Assembly (NCBI GenBank): GCA_002633005.1
Contig: NMRA01000376.1
Location: 333,519 to 397,518 of the forward strand
DNA: 64,000 nt
Origin: Phoronis australis
Lineage: Eukaryota; Phoronida; Phoronidae
Direction: 5' to 3'
In this document: positions 37,901-52,900 of the stretch, one piece after another
How positions within the stretch are numbered: position 1 is the first letter of the stretch
How the letters are laid out: each line of letters starts with the position of its first letter
Position numbers and translations under genes: made by a program
Notes under the pieces: generated by a model
The model's database searches: none
What the model was told of the DNA's origin: nothing
The model's input: only the letters and a program-made list of their open reading frames with translations

Positions 37901-40900
37901 AGGAAACTTAGCAGTTGGTTAAGGCCCAGCAGGATCTAAGGGGTCCTTAACGATAAGAGAGGAAAGCTAACTTGGCTGGATAGACTCCATTGTTAGTCAC
38001 AGGTAACCGAATTCAGCATTTTTAGAGTTGAAATTCTTGATGATGGCATTCACTGATCTTGGCGTCTTAAAGGAACTAAAGGTCCCAATCATATAAATTG
38101 GTGGTGGGCTTTCGAAATTGAAAATTTGAAATCTGAGGCCTAAGGATAAACGTAGCATTAATCTGGGTGACTACCGTAAATAAAAAACATAAAAGCTCGT
38201 AACTATAGTTGAGTGATGTACGTAAAACCTGGTTGCATTTCTTTACACCGCTGATGCAGCAGAGATGTGCAAAATTAAAAATCTCCAATTTATCATCAAA
38301 GAAAATCCATTACTGCTACAAAAGTAATGTAAATTTAGTAACAAATTGAGTTGCAGACTGAGTCTTAGATATCTCGTTTCACTGCTAAGTCAACAGTGAT
38401 TATCAAATTATGGCACAAAGTGTGTTAAACAGAGAACTTCTCTGTGATATTAATGGAAATTGTGCAATGGCGAGTACGTATGCAAACTTAAACTAGCTGT
38501 GTTGGGCAATTTGTTGAGCATTAACCCAAAAATTATAACTCTTCTTCTTGCAGTCTTACTTAAAAGTCCCTAGACACAAATAATGCGCATCTCTCGCTTC
38601 CAGTCACTTTTACAGAGTTTCTCAGACATCAAGAGTACACAAGGGTAGAACAAATGTTAACATCAAGTCGTCGTGTGAAACAATTCTCCCTAATGTTTAT
38701 AAGGCTTTTATTAATGCTGCATTTCATCCTGTAGAGCTGGCTGAAAACAAAAATAGAACTGGGCCTCTTGCTTACATAAAATTGGTCTTGTAGTATCATA
38801 TTTCAGTTGCCAACGAGTACATTCAAACCATAAGCATCTCAAGAAAACACTTCAGAGTTTATCTGGGTTGGTAAGCACTAAAACTGCGAAATTGAAAATG
38901 GCATATGTACACATTGCCTGTGACTTGAGCTGGTAACAGTAATAGAATACGGGCATGGTAAGGATTATTACGATTATAATGAGAGTAAAGGCCCAATTCG
39001 ATTTTGCTTTTTACTTAGCTACAGGGCAAAATACAGCTTTATGAATGACATCACCATCCCTCGAACAGTGAAGAAACAGCACCCTTCTCTAAGTACCACA
39101 CTTGTCCAGGATAACACACTTTAAGTGCTTGAATCAGAAAACTCAATATCAGAGAGTTTCTGGGCGTTAGGACAAGTTTTGGTGTATACAGTCAACTTTT
39201 CTGAAAAGTGAAATAATCGTTTACCCAACTACAAATTTCATTTAGCACTCAGAAAATGCAATTGGTGTGCAATGGTCAAACAAAAACTTAGGCTAAACTA
39301 TACTAAAAGTACTGTTAGTCACGCAGTAAGCAATATTTTGAAAAATGGGGTTAGCACTTAGCTGGACAAGGGCGTTAAGTTGGACAAGTGTGATAAGACT
39401 ACAACAAAGCTAGGTACAGATCCAGGATTTTAGGCAGGGGAGTCCACAAATAAACCCTGACCCTTGGAAGCGTATTTTCAAACTAAGCTACATGACTACA
39501 CAGGTCTGAAATGTTGAAACAGCACAACACTTATAATCAATTGCACATCACCTGTAAAGGTGTCGGTAACGTTTGCATTAAACTGTGGTCAAACTGTACA
39601 TAGCTAGCAGGTAACAGTATTACAGCAGGTGAACTACTTTATGGCAATCATTTCATACTGTTATAAATCAAATGAATTATTTCTTCTCTTACATTCTTGC
39701 CAGTGTTTACAATTCAAGAGCAATGTAACTCTCCTCACTGTTAACCCACAGCGTGTTGTGTGACGCATCTTAAATACTATTAATTAGTAATTCATGTAAT
39801 ATTCTCCAATTAATTACAATAAACCGGTAAGTGATATAATCATTTCAATTGCAGTCAAGCTCACAAACTATTACCATCCAACCCTTGGGCTTATCAAAAT
39901 CTGCTCACTTGACAATAATCTTGTTCTTTTTTCATGCAGTTTATCATAAATATAACTTCCAATCGCTTTGACAAACAAAATATGGACAGGCTTTTGGTTC
40001 GTTAGCTCACTACAAAGACACAGGGCCCGAAAGTATCTCCTGCACAAGGAAGACATTACAGATACCATCAATTAACCTTATTGTCAAATAAACAGTCAGC
40101 AATTATGTAGAACAAATGAAAAACTATGGTTATTACAAGATAACATCAAAAGAAACGATGTTATTAGCTTAATACATCATATCTCCCACAGAAACGCTCA
40201 CACTGATCATCAGAGCAGTGTCTTGAGACTATAGGGATGCCTAATTACATTATTCACAGATCTATGCAGTCTACAGACACACACACTAACATCACACAAA
40301 CTCACACACAAACACACACACAAGAATTGTAGCACAAATCTTACAGGTCAATTTCTGGACGTTTCATACTGTGACTACGCAATCACATGTCATCAACAAA
40401 ATGTACAAAGCATTATAAAGCTATACTTCCGTTTTATTTACTGCTTATGACGCAAAATTAAGAAATTTTCTACCCAAGACTGTTAAAACCCAAAAACTGG
40501 ACTTTGTCATTCAGTTGAAAAATGAAAGATAATCTATGGCTAAATTGAAGCAGTCAAATTCTGGAAGGGCTTGCCAACCCTGCTATTTTCTGAAGTGTTT
40601 TCAATGTTATTGAATGGTCAGCTGTTTTTAATTTGTGGCAAAATACTGTTGTAATATGGAAAATTTCAAGACCAGTTTTGTAAGGGCAAGTACCTGGATT
40701 TGAAATTATTTTTCAGACAGATACATTGAAAACAATACAACTGAAAATACAATTTTAAAAAAATTGCAGTACCAAAACATTGGGTAGTATGGCTAACAGT
40801 ATGTATCTTTATTCACCAAAAGTAAATTACAAGCAGCCAAATTATTGGCGGCTAACAACAAAATCATTACCCTAATTCTAAGACTTCTTAAGAGCTTAAT

Positions 40901-43900
40901 GATGAAGAATCATTTTAATTAAGAGTATACTTAGGTCACACTCCACAACAGAGACAACTCAGCTTCCTCATATATTACCATAACGGTAAAAGTACTTCAA
41001 TTTAGTACATGGCAGACAGGTGGAATTTTATTTTATCAACTTTCTTTCCAAAACTAACCTCCAACAACAGCTTATTTTGTTGTTAGCATGGTTTGTATAA
41101 TGTAATCACAAAACATTTGGCAAAATTATCAGTATAAATAGCAACATTGTGAGCCTTAGACAAATCCAAAGATTGCAACTTTGACAATCATTGTTATCCT
41201 GAATTGAACATTTTTTACCAAACTTCGTGGGGACTACATACCTTCCAACACATCCTCAGACACATGATAAAAAACTAAATTGTCCCCCGCCACTGCAGTA
41301 TGCATGAACATTGTAAGGCTGTAACTTTTCAGTGGCAATGATTTTGAAGGGAACAAAGATTGTTGTTCAACCTAATTTTTAAAAGTTCTATACCCAAACA
41401 ATTAAATTTATGCAGAATGTCGCACTCTGTCAAAGTGCATCTTGGTCATTCTCTTCATATCTCCCCAGTAACAAAAAAAAACATTAGAAAGATATTGCAT
41501 CAAAAATATTTTCTCGGTAAAGTGTTAATGGGAATAAATGTATAGAAATATAAAAAATCTTAATTTTCTCACTGTGACCTTAAAAATGATGTCAAGGTCA
41601 ACAAAATCGAGGTGTCTACCTACACCTTGATACAAAATATAAATAAAATCTAAGGCTTCCTTCTTGAGATATCGTAAATACTACGCCCCCTGCTTCACGC
41701 TAACGTGCACGGCGGAGGACAATAACATGGTTGTTACGTAAAACATAATACAGTTACCCAGAACAAAACAAGACACAGACGTTATGCAAAGTCAATGTTC
41801 CAACCAACTGCAAATAGCTCATAATCTCAAAGCAACTGGGCTAGTTACTTGACTTTGTTTCTCAAATTCAATTACTAAATAAGTAGCAGCAGTCCATCAG
41901 GAACAGATAACGCAGCAGAGACTTATGCAGTTGAACACAAGAGCCTGTTCGTGTAAAATCGCACCTACATTGAATGCACTGTCCACTCAGTATTTATTCT
42001 CGTTCACATGAGAAATAAGGAAAGACAGAAAAAGAGCCGGATTATCAAAAATGCAACGAGTCATTTGAGCCGTGTAAAGCAACGGCAGCCAGTTCCAGTG
42101 GCCGGCTGATAACCATGCTTTTGGCTGGACAAAGCTTACCTCGGCTGAAAATGGCAGAGTGGACATCTAGAAAGAGGAGAGAGAAATCAAGAAAAAGAAC
42201 AGGAAGCTATAGCAGGTAAGGCGACCAAGAGAGGAGTTCGTCACAGAATAAAGACCCACAGGTGCATTAATATTGGAGTATCCTGGAGTACAAGTTGTTG
42301 CAGAAAGGGGTGCAAGTCCGTGAACTTTGGACACGCTTACGTATGACCACAACACCGCACACAGGCTGTGACGTTTTTCAGGTATGTTTTAGCTTGACAT
42401 TTCATCCTTGGCAACGTCAACAATGAAATCCTCATTTATTTTCCATACATTCTCATATGGTAACCAGCTAAGGCCCTATCACACCAAACTCATTCTCAGA
42501 ACATCCAAGCCCATCTAGAGTCCTCAAGAGAATGGGCTGGACAGACGGAAAAGTATAACTTTGGTCAAAAATATGCCTCGAATGCGAAACTATGTACTGG
42601 GCTCTCACTTGGCACAGTGCTTAGCAGGTTCTCACTATTTATCCGCCATTTTGAGAATTACCTTGGCATGACAGAGCTATTAGCAAATGTCCTGATGTCT
42701 GCAGGATCATTTATTACACAAACTGAGTAAACATTTAAATTTGGATAATTTTACATCGCCAGTGATGTGGTCAAACAGTAACAGTGCGACTTGAATGGAT
42801 GAGTTCGAGTTGACATGATACTGACACAGGTGTTTTACCTTTGTGACGATGCCGGCCAAGATTTACTGACCCGCTGCGTAGAAACATGGCCCCTCCTTAG
42901 AAAATTTATGAAATGAAAATATGAAACGCAGGGATAGCTCAGAGAAACAATAAAAACAGATTTAGCACAAAGACTAACAGAAGAAAGAAACTGAACCACA
43001 GTAATTTCAATAAAACAGTATTTGCTAATAGGCAAATTACAAAATGATTATTCCAACTAACATGGCTAACAGTCACTCGTGACTAAAGTTGTATGAGCAA
43101 TTACAGTTGCTCGTTTTGATTCAGCGACATTACGCGATTTAAAAGTAGTAAGTGAAGACATTCGCTTACGCTGAACTTTACTGGAACCCGAGTTTGATAA
43201 ATACTGCTTGGCTCTTTTGCCACTGTTGTCTCGAATATTGACATCAGCACCTGAAATGAAAAGTCATGCCACACTTGAGCTGCAACAAAATCTCTTTGAT
43301 TTAAGAAACAGTGTGAAGGACAATTTATTATTTTTATTTTCTTGTTTTTGTGTTTTTAAGTAGCTCCAAAATAATGCTTTGCCTTTACCAAGTTGTGAGC
43401 TCCCATCAGACAATGGTTTCAAAAATTGCTGCCATTCAGAACAGTGTTAGACTTCTATGAAAAATGACAATTTCAGCAATTACTTTTGTCTGAAATTGGT
43501 GAAAGTTTACCGCAATGTTACACATTTCTAAATTTCAAACAATTTTAATTCAGGACACTCAGAAACTTGCCAAGAAAAGATATTCCATCCATTCAAAAAA
43601 TTGCAAATTATCTTCAATTATTGGAAATGGTTAATTTCTCAGTGTAAGAAATTACAAATGTTTTACATCTGGCTCTTAGCAGGACCACTTATTCAAAAGC
43701 ACTCCAAACATGACTGTACTATGAGTATGGTAGAGTTATTCAATGTGAAATTTATATCAAAAATAGAACTTAGCTATTACAACAAAAATTAATTGTGAAC
43801 TAATGAATGACGCAAAAAGTTTAAAGTATCCATCAGGAACACTTAGGTATACAAATTTTAATAGCTTTACTCTAACATACAAAATCAAGTTTTGTCCAGC

Positions 43901-46900
43901 AGTGACATTAGGAACAGGTAATTTAAAAAATTGATCAGTTTTTCTAAAATTCAACATCCATGACACAAGTTACGATGAAAACGCAGGAGGAGGCAAGATA
44001 ACAACTAACACAAAACTGTTTAACAATTTCACCAATGCAATTTTTCCAAACTTTTTTTGAAAATCACTGCACACATGGTCTAGCTTGCCAATGTTTGGTC
44101 CCATAGGCCAACCATATACACCCAGTGTCTGGTATACTTGGCTTACCATAGACAGACACTAGGAGTTCAACAACATCTTCATGACCATGCAAAGCAGCAA
44201 GGTGGAGTGCTGTATAACCCTGCAATCACAGAAACAGGACATTTGATTAGTCTGAAAGCACATCCACTGCAAACAGGACGAGCTCTTTCTTGCAGAGTTC
44301 AATTGTGAGCACACTTTTGCGACAACGATGCGGTTTTACTTTGACAGACACAAAATCCGTAGTTTACGTGCATTCCTCAGGTACACAGTGAAGCATTTTC
44401 CAAATGCACTCCAGTTCGTATAACCTAAACAAAAACGGTTATGCCTCGGCTACAATTTATGAACTAATAAAAGACGAATTGAACGTTACAAAATGCTACT
44501 TTGTCATATTCTAAATGAAGCATTTAGTTGTTTTTTGCCAACACCGGTCCCCATATTTTACATGATGGACACATATTTTTCAGTACTGTGACAAACTTGG
44601 ACACATTTTTTCAACCAAATTACGCTGTGGTTTCGCTCATTTGTGGCAAATTCACAGACAAGAACATATTAAACAATTTATAAATTTACGACAAAAAACA
44701 GAATGCAATAAATATTAAATCCAATTTTCTTAGTGATTAATCAACATCAAAGTTTTACTTTGAAAAATTCCTCATTTTGTAAAATTACTTGGCTCCTTTG
44801 CTTGTTTTCGTTACTGCTAAACAATTACAAAGTTTAATGTAAATTACATTCATAAATATACTCGTGAGACAAGTAATTTTAGTTTTAATGTCAGTTTTCC
44901 TCAAATAAATATGTATGTCATTTTTCTCTATTTCTTTACTAATTCACAATAAGCTTCATGAGTTGTCAATATCATTATTCTAATTTTGTAAAAAATTGTT
45001 CGCAGAGTCTTCCTGATATGAGATGCGTGTATTTTCGTCACTTCTATTTGCCAACACAGTAGTTTTCAAAACAATCCCTTCCAAATCTTTAGTTATGAAA
45101 ATCAGAAATAACCAGCAGTATTTGGACAGCCAAAAATATTGCCAGTATTAAGTTACAAAAAGATGTTCTTATTGAAAAAGCTACCGTGTTTTTGCCACAA
45201 AAATTCCAACTGTCAAACAGAAGACAACAAAATACTCCAGATGGGATAATAGTCATAGGAATTCACAAATACAAAGAGTGAAGCAGTAATTGGTAAGTTT
45301 CATTAATGACATATGTAGATACAAGACCGTTTGATGTTTTGGATACACTAGAGAAAAATATCTAATTCAATTACTGCCAAGACGGAGACAGCGAGGGCAA
45401 ACTGGAACAAAGCCTTAACTCAATGATCTAGCACTGCGAAACACGTCGGCAACAAGGAGAGGACAAATTGCAAGCAAACTACAACACGTGTTAGGTCAAG
45501 GGGCGCGGGTGCAACGACGCATCCGAGTCCGACATGTACCAAAAGATGATTTGGCACATGGGAGTATGACAAAGACTAATGGCTTCATAGAACACAACAT
45601 TTGGATTATGATAATTGCTCTGTGGGCTCTCTTAGGGAGATTATATTGCTCAGATGTGCCAGCGCAGCCAGACATGAGCTGTTTTCCACTTCACACTTTT
45701 CATGAATGATCCATGCGGTATAATGGGAAGCCCACAAACGTGCGCTAACCACTTTCAAGGGCTCTGTGGTCAGCCACGCCGTTGCCTCTCACTACATCAC
45801 TCGTAAGGACTTGACAGAAACTTCGTCCATTGAAGTCACGCTGATAAAAAGCATGTGCTCTGTCTGATAGCCGATTATTTAATTTCACAGATTTTGTGCT
45901 TGACAAATAATGATGCGCTAAACTGGAGAGTGAGAAGCCGGGGAATTTAATTATAACGATTCTTATGTTTTTATCTAACTCCCAGAACTAATATCACTGT
46001 TCTATTCCATTAACTCACCAATCCTCCAGTGGCAGGCCAGTATTGATTAATGACATCAAAGACGGCAAGAAAACAAAAAACGTAAAGGTTGAAAAAAGTC
46101 TTCAGAAAAGACTGGAGATTAATTTTAATGAAAATCGAGCTTTCTCATTCAACAGTGATATCTCACCAAAAAGACAAAAAAATAAAAAAACAAAGCAATT
46201 TATATTTGCCTGATATTTTTTTAATGACTTGATTGCCGGATACTTTTTTAATGACTTGATTGCCGGGTATTTTTTTATGTCTAAATCACAACTAGCTGTG
46301 ATTTTGTAAAATATCTTAACAAATTTGAACATATTATCGCATTGTAATGTTATCTTAGCTAGCCCTAGAATAATTTCCTACCCTTCGCATGTGTTAACTT
46401 CCTCTCAACAGAAATATACAATTCATTTATGTTCTTGCCCAACAACAATAAAGATGACATTACTCAACAAGGCAGTAAGACTACACTTAGACATTAATCT
46501 TCACATGGAAGTCAACTCCCAATGAGTTAAATGATCTGTGCTCGACCATCATTCGCAATCGCCTTCACAAGTCCCTGAACACGAATTGAATCTTTTGACA
46601 TTCTCCCAGTGTTGTCAGACATTGTTCAACAATTGAAGGTGACACAACTTCCTATTTGTTGACAGATTCAAATCACTTACCCCCTGTATTCAGATGGATG
46701 TTTCCGCCGAGCCAAGGCAAGTCACACAGATGTCAACATGAAAGAGACAAATCGAGAAATGTTGGGATTTAATGAAATGGAAACGTCAGGCACTTGAGTT
46801 TTGGACAATATCAATGACAACTTAATATGCATAACACTAGGAATTAGTGCTAGATGCATTTTAAGTTATATCGAGCGCTACATTGGCTAGTAAAAATGGC

Positions 46901-49900
46901 CAACTTCATAGTAAGATAAAATGAGACGTTTATCAAGCCAAAAATAACACACGTGAGTATACCAAAGAAAATGAGAAATGCTAATTTACCCGATTTCGTG
47001 ACTCAATTTTTTTGATGTCACAAAATCAAATCAATTATTTGACACTCGTCATTGTGTGAAATAGAATGTCCCAATGTAAAAGTCATTTTATCTAAATGGC
47101 GCTCGATATACCTTTAAGGTTAATGGTTTTAAATAGTGCACATATTGTGAAAAATGTTTCATTAGGAGTTGTAGAGCTAGGGATAAACTGAACACTGAGC
47201 AGTAATTTTCTCCAATTAATCAAATTAAAATGTTGGCACTGACAACCAAAAGCAAAAACGACCTTTTGGACTTCACACGGAGCAAGTATCATGAGTAGAC
47301 AAAAACTGTGAGCAATAATTAATAAGACTATTTCAAAATCAAGGTAAGTTATCAAAACTAGAAGTTTTTAACGAACAGTTGGTTAGGGAGATCTTAGCAA
47401 CACTTACACAACAAACAGAGAACCTTAAAAAGTAATTGGTATTACACCCTTAAGAGCCACAATGGAAGTTCCCGAAACAATTAAGGTTTCCTAAATCAAA
47501 AGCTTAATTCTGATTACAGATAATTCACACAAATATCCAAAGGCAAAAATAAAGGCAGTGAAAGTTCAAACCAAAGAGAAAGGAATTTCTTTGAATAAAC
47601 AAAACATATGCTCAGATTGCTACTGTAGCGAAAATATCAAAATATATTATTTGATACGGAATTAGTTTTTCATGAAACAGATCTTGACACTTGAAATGAT
47701 TTTCCTTAACCCAAATTGCTTTTTTTCAGTTTGAATAGCGCAATTAAAGTGTTCTAGGATGTCAGTATGACATTTGGTACTATTAGACACGAGAGCCAAC
47801 ATGCCACGGTGACAATGGCCCACCATCACTTGACTAACAGTTGTTGCAACAGTAGTGTTCTACAACTAAAAAACAACAGCAACATTTGTCAACGGCTTGT
47901 TAACCAAACTGTTGACAACGTTCTCTTTAATTAGACAATCGTGAATAATCCTGAGACATGTTACATCTATGGAGCATCATAAACATTGTTTTATGAGAGA
48001 TTTGTGAAGCTCGGCTTGAAGCGACACTGAATGGATGATTTGGCTAATTACAAAATTATTCAAATCGGCAGCGCTTAGTGGTGAATAGACTAATAAAAGT
48101 CATGTGACTTACATTCTATCCGCGCCAATGGTAGTAACAGGACATGAAAAGATAGAAGAGAAATAGCAATTAAGACATTTTAATGGAGTTCGTGTGTAAG
48201 CGTTCAGTGAATAATTAATCAAACATTCGACTTGAGCACAACAGTCAATGAGGCAAGATAATTTAGCAGCATACTTCCACCCACAGACAACGTTCCGTTT
48301 GGTAGATTGTATTATTAAATTTCTTCTAAAATAAAATGATTTAAACAACTCAAAACAAAATAGTTAACATGCAAAAGCTAAAGAGTTGTGTTTATAATGA
48401 TTGTCCACTAACCGTACTTTGCACAAAAATAATTACAAAAATAGAATTTTATTAATTTTTCACAGGCTGACTACCTTGCTGCACAAAATAGAAACTTTAC
48501 CGAATGTAGCTGTATGACATCTCCATACCACAAACCATGAGGAGAATAGACTAAACAGTTATTGATCTTTATTTTTGAAGAGAAATTTACACTTATCGGC
48601 CTCACTGTGTGCTAAATAAGTGAAAAATTAACATAGTTTGAATATATGTGTTTACTGTTACAACATCAAAAGGATATTTCCAAGAATTAAACAATGCACT
48701 TTTTGAAAACAAACATTCGACTGTTCATATCAAAATGCTTTCAAAATCTCTAAATCATTTGCCCAGACAAAACATGACAGTCTGCAATGATCCCTTGAAT
48801 AAATACAAAATATTAAATTAAACGATAACGGGTCTACGTAGAAACTGATTCGGGCAAAAGTAAATATTTTATTTTGCCCATTATCAAAACACTCCTAAAC
48901 TACTGTTTGCATTCACTGCTGATAAAGGCAGTCATTGCTGGAATCAGACTGGCTTACGCAGATAACGATTTACCAAGTCACTAATACCTCGTTTTATTGT
49001 TTATTTTTTAATTATAGTACATGCCAAACATTGTTCTTAAGTAATGTCCTGACCTACAGTCAACTGTCTTGAATTTTGAAAGGAAAACTGCTAAAAGGGA
49101 GTTAACCCCGCACTTAGTTAAAACCAAAAATTTTTTTTCGTTGCTTACTGCTATAAAAGCAGTAACAGGGATCAGAAATCATTTCTAGGCTTGAGAATTG
49201 GTAGGTCCTTACTGCCTCAAACCAGGCCCATTAAGGTGCTTGTCAAGGTGGTTAGTTGCCAAGACAACCAATCTCAAATTCAAAACAATGGATAAGAATA
49301 GGACGTAGTTGTTTTGGAAAGGCAAATACGCTTATGAAGAAAGTTAACATCATTAACACCAGTACACCGCTTATAGCAGTTCTAATTATAATTTTTCAAA
49401 ATTATAAAGGGTTACTAAATTGTAAATCAGTTGTTTGAAGACCTTTGAACATTGCAAACAGTGCAAATCATTGACAGAGTGTTGTTTCATGACTTTTGTA
49501 TATTGCAAACAATGCAAGTCAATTTGATGACCATTGCAAACAGTGTAGATCACTGGCAGTGTTGTTGGATGATTACTGTATATTGCAGGCAGTCCAAATC
49601 CATTGTTTGATGACCTTTGTATATTGCAAACAATGCAGATCATTGGCAGAGAGTTGTTTGGTGACTTTGTATATTGCAAACAATGCCGGTCAGCAAAAGA
49701 GTCATCCACAGAGTCAACACTAATTTACTGAAACATGCCTATCAGATCCAAAATTTGTAATTTTTGAGGGAATCAAACAAAATTTCAAGGAAGTAAATTG
49801 AGATGCTTGTCACCAACAATAAAAAACAACCAAAAATAAAATGGACGCAGATTCCCTGGATCTGAAGCCTAACAAAAATATGTACAGTAAAATCTCACCA

Positions 49901-52900
49901 ATTTAAGACACAATATTGACAGCAAGTGAAATTCTATTTTTTATTTCTTCATAAATGTTCAGTAACACCAATTAAATGCTATACCAATTTGAAAGGTCTA
50001 TACCACAGCTATAATCTTACAATGATTCTGCTACATATGGTCTCTCACAACAATGTTGGAAGCCTCTGCCGATTATTTTAGTCTGAAATAGGTGAGATTT
50101 TACCGTAACCGAAAGCGATTTTTTTGGTGCGTCTGTGTGCATGCATGAGTTATTTCCTTCCTTCTAACTTTGAAAGTAGGCGTATTTTGCTATTCTATAT
50201 GTGTGTTATAAAATAAAGACCAAATAAACAAAACAAAGCAGGGGGATTGCATTAATCATAGTCGGTGAAATACATAGATAAAGTGAACATACAAAACATG
50301 AAAGTACAGGCTTGTCCTATGTAATTACAGAAAGTTCTAAGAATCAGGAAAAAATTATTTTAATTGGGGAAAAGTAAAGTTAAAAAGTTGCTTCCCAACT
50401 TAAAAAGACAACCTTCAATAATTCTAATCTATCTACAACATTAATATCTAAAAAAAATTCAATAACGCAGTGAACTACACGACACAAAAAACACAGAGAG
50501 ACAATAGATCCGTGACTTTTGCCAAAAGCTAACTTTTGATTTAAGATGTATTTGCATGTTCCTAACTATGCTAATGTATAACAGGAACTAGACGTCAATG
50601 CTATTTGAACATTATCTACACTAAACAAAGTGCAATGTTGTTTTCATAAACTATTTGTAAATGTAAAAACAAAAAATTCTGCTAATAAGTGACCTTTGCA
50701 GGCTCACATAGCCCGCATCATACAGTGTTATTCCCCAGCACCATGTGACTATACTTACTGGATACGGCTCAGTAATTTGGATCATTTTGGCAACAAAACT
50801 AGTTCTTAAAAACATATAGCAATTTTCAAACTACGTCATATTCACATCGTTGCTATGTGTTGTGTTTCTGGCCAAGCAATCACAGAGATAAGGAATTAGC
50901 GTGCAAGTTCTACTTTAAGGCCACTTTCTGTTAGCAAATCGAGTCTCATCATGTTCCTTGTTCTAGATATAGAAGAACTGATAGGCTGTTGTTTGCCTCT
51001 GACCAGGTTCACTATAAGTTGATTGTAAACATGAGTTACTTTCTGTCCTCAAGACATGAGGTGGGTCAGGGAATTCCATTGCCTGTAACCAATTTTCAAT
51101 CCACACAAAGGATAAGAACGCGCGTGCAACGACACTGATTTGAAGTGCCTCAAAACGCCTATGAAGATCGAGTTTTAACACCAGAACATTGTTATACAGG
51201 CATAAGTCAGTTTCAAGTTGACTTATCTATTAAGGATAAATAAAGTGAAATGGTCTTACAGCTGTAGCAGAGTGAAATATGGTGTGAAATACCAGAGCCT
51301 GCTGATGAAGTTAGCCATGAATTATGCATTGTGTGTCAGTCCATCTTATGGAGGACCTTTTGTGTGTGTCATTCTGATTGATGGATTTGGGAGACCGGCA
51401 AAGTTCATAGTCATGCAAAAGGCTTGATCACATACAGAAGGTCCATAACAAAACTGTCTTACATCAAATGAGGCTGAGTTTGTTGCATATCACTAAATGA
51501 AATGTCTTCGTGAAGATGAAGGTTCATACATTTAGGTAGTCAATAAAACTAATGACATTTTAGATACCGTCAGTAAATTTCTTGAAGTCTGCAGATGTGA
51601 CATACAGTAAAAATTCTTCAGTTTCGGACAGTGAAAAAAATAATACTTTGGTCAAGATTGGATCTTGTACCACCAGGGGGCGTGCTTTAGGAAACAACAA
51701 ATTAATTTTATTTCAAGTAACTTCAATGAAAAAATTAGCTTTCGCGCAAACACTTTTCACAGGAAGAAAATGAAAGGCAAAGACCCCACCAGATCAGCTC
51801 AAAACAGACAATGAAAAGTCATAATGGACTTTAAACTTAGATCAATGACTGAAAGCTGTCAATGAAAAATTCTATACACAACTTCAATATAATAGGACAT
51901 ATGGACCTAATGACTGGTGGCATGAGTTCTCACTCTCATTCCAGGCTAAAATTTCTTTCTTCTCTTTGATCGGAGGTATAATTAGTAGAATTAAAAAGCC
52001 TATGGCAATTACAAACAATAAGCTATAGAAAGTCAGACGAAGTAGCATGGGGGGTTGGTCTTGAAATGAAAGTTAAGATGGGTTGGTATCATTTTCACCA
52101 TCCATGCTATGCCATTCCTGGTATTTCCCTCATATTTCCTTATTTCTTATTTAGCACATAGTACGGCGGACTGATGAAATTTTACTTGGACAATTTTTTC
52201 CACAAAAACAAAGATTAAGAGAAAATTCTAGTATATTACCAGCTAGGTTTGCACTGAGTAGAGGTCATAAACAACATAAAGCTCCCATTACCCTATTTGC
52301 AGCAAGGTAACCAGTCTTTGAAACATGGAAAATGACAATTTTGGCAATTATTTCTGTGTGTGAAATAAGTGGATTATCGCACCAACAAGAACAACGAAGC
52401 AGTTGGCGACACAAGAAAATGCCCGAGTTTACTGGGGTTGGCCAACCATACAAAAACAATGTGGAGCACCCACTGTGCTTCTATGGGTGTTTATAGTATC
52501 ACAAAAATGGCCATTAGATGGCGCAGAATGCATCAAACCAGTCTGAATTGAGAAGGTAGCACCGTCTCAGTAATACACAACTATTTGCCAATTTGCATGA
52601 AAATAACCCAAGGAACTCCTAAGATATAGAGGCAAAGATAAAAAACAATTGACACTAGGGGGCCACCTACAGTGGTCTGAAACTCATCGTCATGTGTTGC
52701 CATCTCTATAGGAGTCCACCTGCCAAATTTCGTAAAGATCCTTCAAAGGGTTAAGGAGATACAGCCATACACGCAAAAACAGCAAAATTGCCCCTGGGGA
52801 GAGGGCAGAATAGTCGAAAACATCCAAAAACAAATGTCAGCCAGGGTCTCCGCATCAGGAACACAACCGTCAATTTTCATAACGGTCCTTAGAGTGGTTT

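Larger units (their letters stand above)
33125..43169. other. Sowah intron (10 kb) with candidate cassette exons
   Basis: Besides the four cassette candidates this stretch holds a 36-bp triplicate (35183-35292), foldback family A (38735-39025) and a CA-rich microsatellite (40278-40322). A Pro-rich minus-strand segment near 37595-37647 ends in a strong GTAAGT donor, but its phase does not fit. Confidence 0.6.

Noticed and set aside
49386-49709. 107-codon minus-strand frame rich in CLQYTK
   Set aside because: It is produced by a diverged minisatellite; the periodicity is in the DNA and occurs on both strands.
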